DNA of 64,000 nt from Metabacillus rhizolycopersici (GTDB lineage Bacteria; Bacillota; Bacilli; Bacillales; Bacillaceae): the NCBI RefSeq assembly GCF_020075705.1, contig NZ_JAIQUM010000003.1:1-64000 (forward strand), given 5' to 3'. Each line of letters starts with the position of its first letter. The stretch's first letter is position 1. Of the stretch, positions 43,698 through 50,271 are shown piece by piece. Both the position numbers and the translations under genes were made by a program. The notes beneath the pieces are model-generated. The model ran no database searches, was not told the DNA's origin, and was given only the letters and a program-made list of their open reading frames with translations.

Positions 43698-43919
43698 TTA
43701 GCGGTGCGATTTAAGATAGATCGCTAATTCCACACCATTCACATGACTTTTCCAAACCTTTTTATCGATTTTCCTTTCCTCTTTAAATTGATCAATGAAA
43801 ATGAGATCCGCTCCTAGTAACGCTGTTAATTGTTCCGAGTTAAGTCTTTTTTTCACAGTTTGATCATCATAATGAAAGAGGACACTTATTTTCCCCGAGT
43901 TTGTAGCACTTGTTCCCAT
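43698..43919 (-). CDS. Small protein of unknown function
   Basis: A 73-residue soluble protein starting MGTSATNSGKISVLFHYDDQ and ending NGVELAIYLKSHR. I do not recognise it. The pattern of short beta-strands with charged loops suggests a small alpha/beta fold. The start at 43919 has AGGGAGGT 8 nt upstream, which decides against an ATG nine codons earlier. It is isolated between the hairpin repeat and the plus-strand small genes. Confidence 0.72.
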   Translation of the reverse strand: MGTSATNSGKISVLFHYDDQTVKKRLNSEQLTALLGADLIFIDQFKEERKIDKKVWKSHVNGVELAIYLKSHR

Positions 43920-44105
43920 CGATTTTACCTCCCTATTTTCAAGCAAGTCGTAGTTTTAGTTTTGGCTAGTTGTTTGTTATTTATTAGTGGAATCCTTCGT
44001 TGCATGGAGAGAATATGGATTTTATGGGTGATTTGGTGGTAAGCATGAAGGTCTGCAGCATAATAAATCTAGTTATCCTTATTTAATCTTAAAAAAATGT
44101 AGATT

Positions 44106-44120
44106 TTGGAAGCGTTTTCA
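44106..44120 (+). promoter_or_regulatory. cre box upstream of the 33-residue membrane protein gene
   Basis: TTGGAAGCGTTTTCA fits the CcpA cre consensus fully. It ends about 58 nt before the ATG at 44179 and just before a TATAATAAG that could be a -10 region, so CcpA binding would overlap the promoter. Confidence 0.65.
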
Positions 44121-44178
44121 TATATAATAAGTACATACTTACTAGGCAGTTAACTTTAGAAATGAAGGAGTGTTTAAC

Positions 44179-44280
44179 ATGGAAGAACGAGGAAATGTTT
44201 TTAATGGGATTAAGTGGGGGATGTTACTGAGTATTCCATTGTGGTTATCATTCTTTCTTTTAATTAAGAACTTGTTGTAG
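44179..44280 (+). CDS. 33-residue single-span membrane protein
   Basis: The protein MEERGNVFNGIKWGMLLSIP continues with WLSFFLLIKNLL-type hydrophobic residues to a TAG. GAAGGAG lies 8 nt before the ATG, a very good site. A short charged start and one membrane span suggest a regulatory or stress-related small membrane protein. The family is unknown. It is too short for standard gene finding. A cre box lies just upstream, so carbon-source control is likely if the gene is real. Confidence 0.7.
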   Translation: MEERGNVFNGIKWGMLLSIPLWLSFFLLIKNLL

Positions 44281-44502
44281 TGTTTAAGATTTTCTAATAT
44301 CTTTTCGTTTATCTAGCTAACATATAGATCCAACCCATTCTTCTACTTGTTTTGATTAAAATGAGTTTAGGAATGGGTTTATTTTACTTTTAGATTATCC
44401 CCGTAGGAAAAGGTCGCAATTTTACGAACGAATTTTCTTTTCCTCTTTCTATCTCTTATAGTAAAATTTTAACTGTCCTTAATTAGGACTAAGCAAATAT
44501 AA
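44281..44502. other. Gap upstream of the first riboswitch
   Basis: It contains AT-rich sequence and a GTCCTTAATTAGGAC inverted repeat at 44475-44489 shortly before the riboswitch. No gene is seen; the riboswitch promoter should lie here. Confidence 0.5.
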
Positions 44503-44588
44503 TCTAGATAAAGGCAAACCTTATTGAAAAATAGGGACGCAAAGTCACAGATCTAAGATTCTCTACTATGATGGCTGGGCTACCGGAT
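44503..44588 (+). ncRNA. c-di-GMP-I (GEMM) riboswitch 1
   Basis: The aptamer has the core GGCAAACC, a stem CCTTATT/AATAGGG capped by a GAAA tetraloop, then GGGACGCAAAGTCACAGATC, the tetraloop-receptor side, and it closes with GGCTGGGCTACCGG. These are the conserved blocks of class I cyclic di-GMP riboswitches in the right order and spacing. It precedes a 32-codon gene by about 25 nt, with a terminator right after that gene. Confidence 0.88.
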
Positions 44589-44612
44589 TGAAATTCAAGG
44601 GAGCGGATTCAT

Positions 44613-44711
44613 TTGAAAATTAGGTCCATTTTTTGTTGGTTACATAAACATCATAAATATAGCTATTATTCTAGCGTATGCGTTAGATGCGGTCATAAGA
44701 AAAGAACTTGA
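44613..44711 (+). CDS. 32-residue CxxCGH small protein controlled by riboswitch 1
   Basis: Starting at TTG after AAGGGAG (about 10 nt spacing), the frame reads MKIRSIFCWLHKHHKYSYYS then SVCVRCGHKKRT. The pattern C...H.HH...C-x2-C-G-H suggests a tiny zinc-ribbon-like protein, somewhat like the short phage DUF1660 proteins. It is the only frame between aptamer 1 and the terminator at 44702, so it is probably the regulated gene. It is very basic. The lack of any known homologue in my memory keeps confidence moderate. Confidence 0.55.
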   Translation: MKIRSIFCWLHKHHKYSYYSSVCVRCGHKKRT

Positions 44712-44733
44712 AAATCATTTCAGGTTCTCTTTT
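44702..44733 (+). terminator. Terminator after the 32-codon gene
   Basis: AGAACTTGAAA pairs with TTTCAGGTTCT (one G-U) around ATCA, followed by CTTTTTTTATT. The stop codon of the small gene lies within the first arm. Confidence 0.9.
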
Positions 44734-44904
44734 TTTATTCTCCATGTTTATTTCAACCAAGCCTAGTCCGATGTCACCCTCTTTCCATTCCGCGAAACAC
44801 CGTTCAGTGTTAGAAAATCGTTTAGGTGACCAACTTATCCTCTATTTCCAAAATCATTTTCAGGAAGAAAGACCTATGAATTTCTATATCATTCGTCCCG
44901 ATAA

Positions 44905-44985
44905 TAAGATTACAAAGGCAAAATCACTGAAAGGTGATGACGCAAAGCTACAGGGGCCTCTGCTTCGGCAAAGCCAGCCAGCTAT
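44905..44985 (+). ncRNA. c-di-GMP-I (GEMM) riboswitch 2
   Basis: The core AAAGGCAAAATCACTGAAAG gives an ATCACT/GGTGAT stem with GAAA loop, then GACGCAAAGCTACAGGGGCC and the second arm TGCTTCGGCAAAGCCAGCCA. The order and spacing match class I cyclic di-GMP aptamers. It ends about 15 nt before an AAAGGAG site for the 43-residue membrane protein. No terminator lies between, so control of translation initiation is the likely mode. Confidence 0.85.
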
Positions 44986-45009
44986 CATCAATGATAAAGG
45001 AGTTTTTTG

Positions 45010-45141
45010 ATGTCAAATCATTATTGGGCAACACCTGAGGAAGTAGCTAGAATTAAAAAGCGGAATAAAACGATTATGTATGCATCTTTTCCAGTAGCTA
45101 CGGTTATTTTAACAGCATTGCTGACATTGTTGTTAAACTAA
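45010..45141 (+). CDS. 43-residue single-span membrane protein, copy 2, controlled by riboswitch 2
   Basis: The protein MSNHYWATPEEVARIKKRNK is followed by one hydrophobic segment (MYASFPVATVILTALLTLLL) and N. It aligns without gaps to copy 1 at 43216, keeping YWATPEE, the basic RNKT and the span ending TLLL. AAAGGAG lies 8 nt before the ATG, directly after aptamer 2. The hairpin repeat H starts five bases past its stop. A 25-bp identical copy of its 3' end is found at 46219-46243. No known family recognised. Confidence 0.85.
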   Translation: MSNHYWATPEEVARIKKRNKTIMYASFPVATVILTALLTLLLN

Positions 45142-45145
45142 AATA

Positions 45146-45272
45146 AGAAAAGCGGAAGCGCCTTGTTCAGCTCCGACAGGCATAAGACGCACATGAATAG
45201 AAGGCGTTCTTTGCCTTCAATTCATGTGTGACTTATGACCCCGAGGAGCTAGACGCTGGAGCTAGACACTAA
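45146..45272. repeat. Hairpin repeat H, copy 2
   Basis: Same element as 43378-43500. The central arms here are CACATGAATAGAAGGC and GCCTTCAATTCATGTG around the same GTTCTTT loop. Several positions differ from copy 1 on both arms so that pairing is kept. It directly follows copy 2 of the 43-residue gene. Confidence 0.9.
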
Positions 45273-45315
45273 CACTAAGTACAAAGCATATAAATTCTGA
45301 TAGTATAAAATAATG

Positions 45316-45355
45316 AAGTGCCTGTCCTTTTAGTTCATTATAAGGACAGGCACTT
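45316..45355. terminator. Long palindrome, probable bidirectional terminator
   Basis: AAGTGCCTGTCCTT is perfectly inverted 12 nt later and is followed by TTTTGC on the plus strand. It could end the transcript of the 43-residue gene after the hairpin repeat. Confidence 0.75.
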
Positions 45356-45633
45356 TTGCTATTATGAATACATGCTTCATCGAAGACATCTATCTCTTCA
45401 TTAATGTCTTTAATGGCCTGAACACTATTGTTTCGTATACTTTCATCAGCATTAGGGATTATTGATCCGTAGTAGGAGCTTTGGCAACAGTCTCTGAAAT
45501 TAATCGTGGCTAAAATGGACAACCTGAGAACTCAATAACATTTCGAGTTCTTTTGTTTTCTTTAAGGAAAATTTGATCCCTATCGAATAGATTACGAGAA
45601 AAGTGACCACCATTTTAAAGAGGTGATTACTAA

Positions 45634-46068
45634 ATGCGGACATTCATTGTAACTTGTTATATCGGCATGATTTTTATCTTTACTTGTACTGAGAGCTTAT
45701 TTCTATTACTTCAAGAACAAAAACTAAGCTTTCAATTTAATGCCTCCCCCTCCTTCTCTGATTTTTTCATCAATGATCTTATCAATCATCCAGATATCAC
45801 GTATTTTAACCAAAAGGCCGGCCATATTATTTGTTTTTTCATTTTAGCTCTGCTTCTTTATTGGGCCTCGCACCGAGTTTGGCTTACAACATTACTATTC
45901 TTAATAGTTGCCTTTTCGACAGAACTCGCCCAATTGTTCTTTTCACGAAGTGGCAGGCTGCTTGATGTGTTTTATGATTCAATTGGTTTAACAATGTTTC
46001 TTGCTTTTTATCTTTTCTATCAGGTGATAGTGGTTTTGGATCGTAGTGATTCATATAGAGTGGATTAA
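45634..46068 (+). CDS. VanZ family membrane protein
   Basis: A 144-residue protein with four hydrophobic segments. The pairing of GHIICFFILALLL with ELAQLFFSRSGRLLDVFYDS and IGLTMFL is the VanZ pattern (conserved Glu-Q, R and D-x3-N/D at membrane edges). GAGGTG precedes the ATG. VanZ of enterococci lowers teicoplanin susceptibility, but most family members have unknown roles in the envelope. It is a single gene between the small-gene block and the DUF6270 cluster. Confidence 0.85.
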   Translation: MRTFIVTCYIGMIFIFTCTESLFLLLQEQKLSFQFNASPSFSDFFINDLINHPDITYFNQKAGHIICFFILALLLYWASHRVWLTTLLFLIVAFSTELAQLFFSRSGRLLDVFYDSIGLTMFLAFYLFYQVIVVLDRSDSYRVD

Positions 46069-46218
46069 AAGTAAATCGATGGGGACCTCTGGATAGCAGT
46101 TTAGTTTTAATATTTTGGGACTGCCATCAGCGCTTTAGAACAATGTAACATTCCCAATATAGTATTTACTATTCGTTAAATGTTACATTTAAAAACATTT
46201 GATTCAACACTTCAGAAT

Positions 46219-46243
46219 ATTGCTGACATTGTTGTTAAACTAA
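46219..46243 (+). pseudogene. 3' remnant of a third 43-residue gene copy
   Basis: The 25 bases ATTGCTGACATTGTTGTTAA plus ACTAA are identical to the end of copy 2 (45117-45141). The upstream part of the gene is missing. It shows that the cassette was once present a third time, or was duplicated and trimmed. Confidence 0.7.
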
Positions 46244-46256
46244 GATAATTCCTTTG

Positions 46257-46310
46257 AAGAACCTTTCCTAAGTTGAGTTAAACTCACTCTTAGGGAAGGT
46301 TCTTTTGCTT
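46257..46310 (+). terminator. Strong terminator facing the DUF6270 cluster
   Basis: AAGAACCTTTCCTAAG pairs with CTTAGGGAAGGTTCTT, with an inner GAG/CTC stem, followed by TTTGCTTTTG on the plus strand. It ends plus-strand transcripts before the convergent DUF6270 genes. Confidence 0.9.
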
Positions 46311-46381
46311 TTGTGGTTCATACTCCGACTATTGTAAAGTAATGTTGCGCTTTACACTTAATGGATTAAACCACTGCGTTG

Positions 46382-47209
46382 TTAGAGAGCGCTACATTTA
46401 GTATTAATAACATCTCGAATCTTTTGTATTTTTAAAAGAGTATCCTTTAAAGAAATTTTATTTAATTCATCTACCATGTCTAAATAGTATTCCTTCCCAT
46501 AATGCCATGGTGTCAATGTAAAAGGGTGTCTTTCATCCGCAAAGTATTCATTTGTCCTTAGATCTATACTAGTAATATTATATTCTTGTTTTAAATAATC
46601 ATAAATCTCATCTAATAATTGATTTTCTACATCTAGATTCGGATATTTCCTCATATCAAATAAATGAATTTGTCCATCTTTACCTAAAAAGCAATTAGTA
46701 AGTTTAAAACAGTTTAGAATTAATTTTGTATTAGGTATATTTTCTTGGATAAATCGGTGAAGATCTTCAAATGATTTCTTCCATAATTCGAGATAGATTT
46801 TTTTATTACTTACCATTCTCATTTCACGCTGAAATAATTTTTCTTTATATGCCTTAGTGTTTCTAAAATTATTCGGGTTATTTGTTACATAGCCTTCATT
46901 AAATTTGGCCACCCCGTATTTTAGATCTGCGTAAACATCAAAAAGAATATAATCTGGGGGAGTGTTCCTGATTTCAGTTAAATAACTTTTTGCTAAATCA
47001 TTTCCTAACGATTGTTTATGAAAATCATTTAAGTTTCCTTCAAGAAACTCATTTTCGAGTTCAATTTTTTTTGACATTAAACTGATAATCGAAGATTGCC
47101 ACGCTGTACTTATACATTCATAATATTCTTTGTAATCAGGGACAAAATTCCGATTAAAAGTATCCCTTGTAACACACGAACCTATTACAGAAACTGTTAT
47201 TTTTTCCAT
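46382..47209 (-). CDS. DUF6270 SGNH-like protein 1
   Basis: A 275-residue protein without signal peptide. VSVIGSCVTRDTFNRNF at the start resembles block I of SGNH-type hydrolases and the DUF6270 family. A central DYILFDVYADLKYGV and the C-terminal HPFTLTPWHYGKEYYLDMVD contain histidines that could serve as catalytic bases. ATG at 47209 follows GGGAG. It is the last of three consecutive DUF6270 genes downstream of a TagF-like polymerase, which suggests work on a polyol-phosphate or related surface polymer. The reaction is unknown; esterase or acyltransferase is a guess. Confidence 0.78.
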   Translation of the reverse strand: MEKITVSVIGSCVTRDTFNRNFVPDYKEYYECISTAWQSSIISLMSKKIELENEFLEGNLNDFHKQSLGNDLAKSYLTEIRNTPPDYILFDVYADLKYGVAKFNEGYVTNNPNNFRNTKAYKEKLFQREMRMVSNKKIYLELWKKSFEDLHRFIQENIPNTKLILNCFKLTNCFLGKDGQIHLFDMRKYPNLDVENQLLDEIYDYLKQEYNITSIDLRTNEYFADERHPFTLTPWHYGKEYYLDMVDELNKISLKDTLLKIQKIRDVINTKCSAL

Positions 47210-47230
47210 CAACTACATTCTCCCGTATTC

Positions 47231-47998
47231 TTATTTTCCCGTTAGCTTATTTTGCTCCTTTATTATGAAACATAAGAATTCAAGTAAAAAATCATGATAA
47301 TATCTTGTTTCATAATTAACGATATTCTTTTTCCATTTATGATTTGAAGAAGAATGATATTTGCTTTTAGATAAATTAATAAATGTTACATCTTCATTCA
47401 TGATCATTTCTTCCATCTGTTCTAGATATTTATTTTTACTTTGAAGATCATTCCTTTGAAAACTTTTTAAGAAGTTATTTTCATCGTAGTAGGAATTTAC
47501 AAATCTTGCAGAATGGATGATTACTTTCGTATTTGGCAGTATTTCTTTTACCTTTATAAGGAATTGCTTTGTTGCAGCATACCACCTAGTTAAATATTCA
47601 TCTTTATGTGTATGAATATTAAATATCTCTACATCCTCATGAAATTGCACCAATGATAATTTATTTTTGTTATTCGTAACACTTGTATGGCCAACATTTA
47701 ACACACCATATAAAATATCAGCAATAAAGTCGACTACAATAAAATGCGGCTTCTGGATTTCGAGATTCTTAAACAGCTCTTTTTTAAAATCCATATTTAT
47801 TACTTGTTTGTCCCAGCCTTTTATATTGTCTGAAATTGTTACGTTTTTAACTATTGGTTCGGACATAATACTTATCATTGAACTTTGATACTGATCTATT
47901 GATACATTACATATTTGTTCTAAATTCTCTAACTTAACTAGTTCAAAGCAACCACGGGTGGCAGATGTTCCAATCACTGATATATTTATCTGACTCAA
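47231..47998 (-). CDS. DUF6270 SGNH-like protein 2
   Basis: A 255-residue paralogue beginning ISVIGTSATRGCFELVKLEN. It shares the middle block HFIVVDFIADILYGVLNVGH with its neighbours but ends NHKWKKNIVNYETRYYHDFL, lacking the W/P-H-H/Y cluster of proteins 1 and 3. Its catalysis may therefore differ or be lost. The start is TTG with GGGGGGAA 6 nt before it. It lies 22 nt upstream of protein 1. A CTCTAGTC/GACTAGAG hairpin at 48054-48073 precedes it. Confidence 0.75.
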   Translation of the reverse strand: MSQINISVIGTSATRGCFELVKLENLEQICNVSIDQYQSSMISIMSEPIVKNVTISDNIKGWDKQVINMDFKKELFKNLEIQKPHFIVVDFIADILYGVLNVGHTSVTNNKNKLSLVQFHEDVEIFNIHTHKDEYLTRWYAATKQFLIKVKEILPNTKVIIHSARFVNSYYDENNFLKSFQRNDLQSKNKYLEQMEEMIMNEDVTFINLSKSKYHSSSNHKWKKNIVNYETRYYHDFLLEFLCFIIKEQNKLTGK

Positions 47999-48053
47999 TA
48001 CGTTCCCCCCATATATAATTGGTAGTCTTTTAGAAATTCACTTTACGCATATA

Positions 48054-48073
48054 CTCTAGTCTTTAGACTAGAG
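48054..48073. promoter_or_regulatory. Perfect small palindrome ahead of DUF6270 gene 2
   Basis: CTCTAGTC-TTTA-GACTAGAG lies about 55 nt upstream of the TTG start. It may be an operator or an RNA hairpin. Confidence 0.4.
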
Positions 48074-48107
48074 ATTTTGTTATTGTCTAAATCAACAAAT
48101 TTCTCCC

Positions 48108-48154
48108 GTTAAAAAGGCTATAAGAATCAAGCACTAGAACCTGTTTCCGAGCCT
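48108..48154 (-). terminator. Possible terminator after DUF6270 gene 3
   Basis: On the minus strand AAAGGCT and AGCCTTTTT pair across a loop of about 30 nt just after the stop codon. The long loop makes it a weak candidate. Confidence 0.4.
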
Positions 48155-48160
48155 TTATCA

Positions 48161-50170
48161 TTATGAATTCACAATAAGTTTTGATAATTCACCAATAAAG
48201 CTTTTATAATAATTGCTCTCATAGTGATGCGGACCAAAACTAACAGTATGATCTACGTCGGCTAGGTAATTGTATTTTCTTAAATCTAGGATTTTTACAC
48301 TTGGTGCTTTTGTAATAAAATATTTATTCATTCTTTCCCAAATGTTGTTATAAAGATTTATCTGTGTATTTGTAAATTTACCCTCTTTAATAAAGCTCAT
48401 TGTTTGTCTATCACTATCGTAGTAATGTTTCGTTAGTCCACCCCAAATTAAGACAACTCTTTTTAAATCAACCGTCTGGCTTAATTCTTTGATAAATGCA
48501 TCGCAGGAGTCTCGCCACTCATTCCAAAAATCAGGATGTCGATAATCAAATTGATCTGTATTTTTTAAAATCCAATGATGATAATGTGATGTTTTATGAA
48601 TAAATCCATTTTGTCCCAAATATCTTCCATCACTTAACTTTCTCGCTCCATGTACAGCATCAACAAAGAAGTCCACTAATAAATAGTCAATATTTGCATT
48701 TTTTAAGTCTGTAAACGTATTTTTTTCATATTCTCTGATTACTTGATTTAAATCTTTTTCCTTTACATCTTTATAGTCATCCTTTTTAAATTCGATAGGT
48801 TGACTAGATAGACTTAGTAAAGATGGCCAAAAATGCGTATAAGCTACATTAAAGTACTGTTTATAGTCTGGGTTATAATAGTTCTCTCGACTATTGAATG
48901 CAGATCTAGTAAAGCAAGTACCTAATATCCCTAAATTAAGTACTTCCGGTTTCTCTTCAGCGATAACAATAGATGTACCATCAGAATTTATCGTCATGTT
49001 CACATTTAACCCATTTATCTTTGTTTTTCTCTCAATCACTTCTGTATAAGTAATATTATATAGGGAGAAATTCTCAACAAGATATAAACTGTAATTTTGC
49101 TGCTCTACCAAATCAATCCCTTTAAAGATTTCCATAAAGTTAAGTTCAATCATGAGATTATTATCTGTACTACGAGTATTGGCTAGCTTTATTTCTTTGT
49201 ATGGAAATATGTCACTATCATTATTTACAATATTTTTTCTATACACGAAACAACGTAGATCACTTATCTTTCTAAACGAGGACTGATCAAAAACTAATTG
49301 AACACTACTCTTATCCTCATTATGTGAAATAGAAGTAACGCTCGCACTTAATTGAATTCTCTCAACTCTGATTGATAATCCGTGTGATTTTGTCCAATAA
49401 AACTTAAATTTCAAATCCATCAATTCAAACGTTTTGAGTATCTGTTCGTCTTTCTTCTTAATATCTGCCCCAAGAATAATAGCCTGATCTTGTACTTCTA
49501 TAATGAAGTCTAAGATTGTCACTTCATCTTCAAATGAAAATTCACTTAACTTTTCAAACTCTAAAGAAAACGTGCTTTTTCCTTTATTCTCAAGAGACAT
49601 ACACTCAGAATATACTGTCGGTGTATCTTTGAATGATCTTTTTTTCAATGAAAGTTTTGAAAGATCAAGTTGCTCATTTGTTTTAGTTATTATTGCAGAG
49701 ACGTCAAGAACTACCTCTCGCTCATTAAAACGCAAAAGATCCAACGTGCCCTTTACTCCCACTTTGTTGACCTTTAACCCTAGTGTTCCGTTTTTCCTTC
49801 TAAGTAAATTGATTGTTGCCAGCTTATTATTTTTTATTGTACCGATTCTTCTAAGCTCAGCTTGGACAGTTTCATCCACTTTTAAATCAACGTATTCATT
49901 ATCTGCTCTTACATAGAAATAAACGAACTGATTGTTTGGATTATACATCTCAAAGTTATTCATTACCTGATCCAAATCCATGGTAAACTCATACGTATTT
50001 TCTTTTATGTGTACTACATCAATTTCAAAAACATCTCGATACGCAGGTACGACAAACCTATCTACATCTTTTAATCTTAGTTCTACTTTTAAAAGATCGG
50101 ACATTTTTTCAAAATCGAAGGATAAAACAATTGTATTATTTTTAAGATGTACTTCCTTAACAGTAGCCAT
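48161..50170 (-). CDS. DUF6270 protein 3 with long N-terminal beta-rich region
   Basis: A 669-residue two-part protein. Residues from about 425 on form a DUF6270 domain: NLGILGTCFTRSAFNS, then IDYLLVDFFVDAVHGARKLS, and a C-terminal DVDHTVSFGPHHYESNYYKS with candidate catalytic histidines. The first 420 or so residues are beta-strand-rich modules resembling the N-terminal regions of the TagF-like proteins at 50272 and 57648 (for example RRIGTIKNNKLATINLLRRK). No signal peptide is seen. ATG at 50170 has AGGGTGA upstream. It follows the TagF-like gene after a terminator. The shared modules suggest the same polymer or complex. Confidence 0.78.
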   Translation of the reverse strand: MATVKEVHLKNNTIVLSFDFEKMSDLLKVELRLKDVDRFVVPAYRDVFEIDVVHIKENTYEFTMDLDQVMNNFEMYNPNNQFVYFYVRADNEYVDLKVDETVQAELRRIGTIKNNKLATINLLRRKNGTLGLKVNKVGVKGTLDLLRFNEREVVLDVSAIITKTNEQLDLSKLSLKKRSFKDTPTVYSECMSLENKGKSTFSLEFEKLSEFSFEDEVTILDFIIEVQDQAIILGADIKKKDEQILKTFELMDLKFKFYWTKSHGLSIRVERIQLSASVTSISHNEDKSSVQLVFDQSSFRKISDLRCFVYRKNIVNNDSDIFPYKEIKLANTRSTDNNLMIELNFMEIFKGIDLVEQQNYSLYLVENFSLYNITYTEVIERKTKINGLNVNMTINSDGTSIVIAEEKPEVLNLGILGTCFTRSAFNSRENYYNPDYKQYFNVAYTHFWPSLLSLSSQPIEFKKDDYKDVKEKDLNQVIREYEKNTFTDLKNANIDYLLVDFFVDAVHGARKLSDGRYLGQNGFIHKTSHYHHWILKNTDQFDYRHPDFWNEWRDSCDAFIKELSQTVDLKRVVLIWGGLTKHYYDSDRQTMSFIKEGKFTNTQINLYNNIWERMNKYFITKAPSVKILDLRKYNYLADVDHTVSFGPHHYESNYYKSFIGELSKLIVNS

Positions 50171-50210
50171 ATTTATTTTCACCCTTACTTAAGCATCTAA
50201 ATTGCAAATT

Positions 50211-50247
50211 ATTAAAAAGAACGCATCTTAGATGGCGTTCTTTTTAA
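50211..50247 (-). terminator. Terminator of the 1160-residue TagF-like gene
   Basis: On the minus strand ATTAAAAAGAACGCC pairs with GCGTTCTTTTTAAT around ATCTAAGAT, directly after the stop codon. Confidence 0.88.
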
Positions 50248-50271
50248 TAACTTGTGATAATCATGTAACAT

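Larger units (their letters stand above)
46069..46381. other. Gap with gene remnant and terminator
   Basis: Beyond the 25-bp remnant and the terminator, an AATGTAACATTC/AAATGTTACATTT pair around 46140-46190 is the only notable structure. No intact gene. Confidence 0.5.

Noticed and set aside
44708..45010. 100-residue plus-strand frame
   Set aside because: Its second half is the c-di-GMP aptamer sequence and it starts inside a terminator; no binding site.
45262..45522. 86-residue minus-strand frame
   Set aside because: It starts at TTG without a binding site, runs through the palindrome at 45316-45355 and into repeat H, and has no recognisable family.
49503..49916. 137-residue plus-strand frame
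   Set aside because: Antisense to the DUF6270 protein 3 gene; composition is that of reversed coding sequence.
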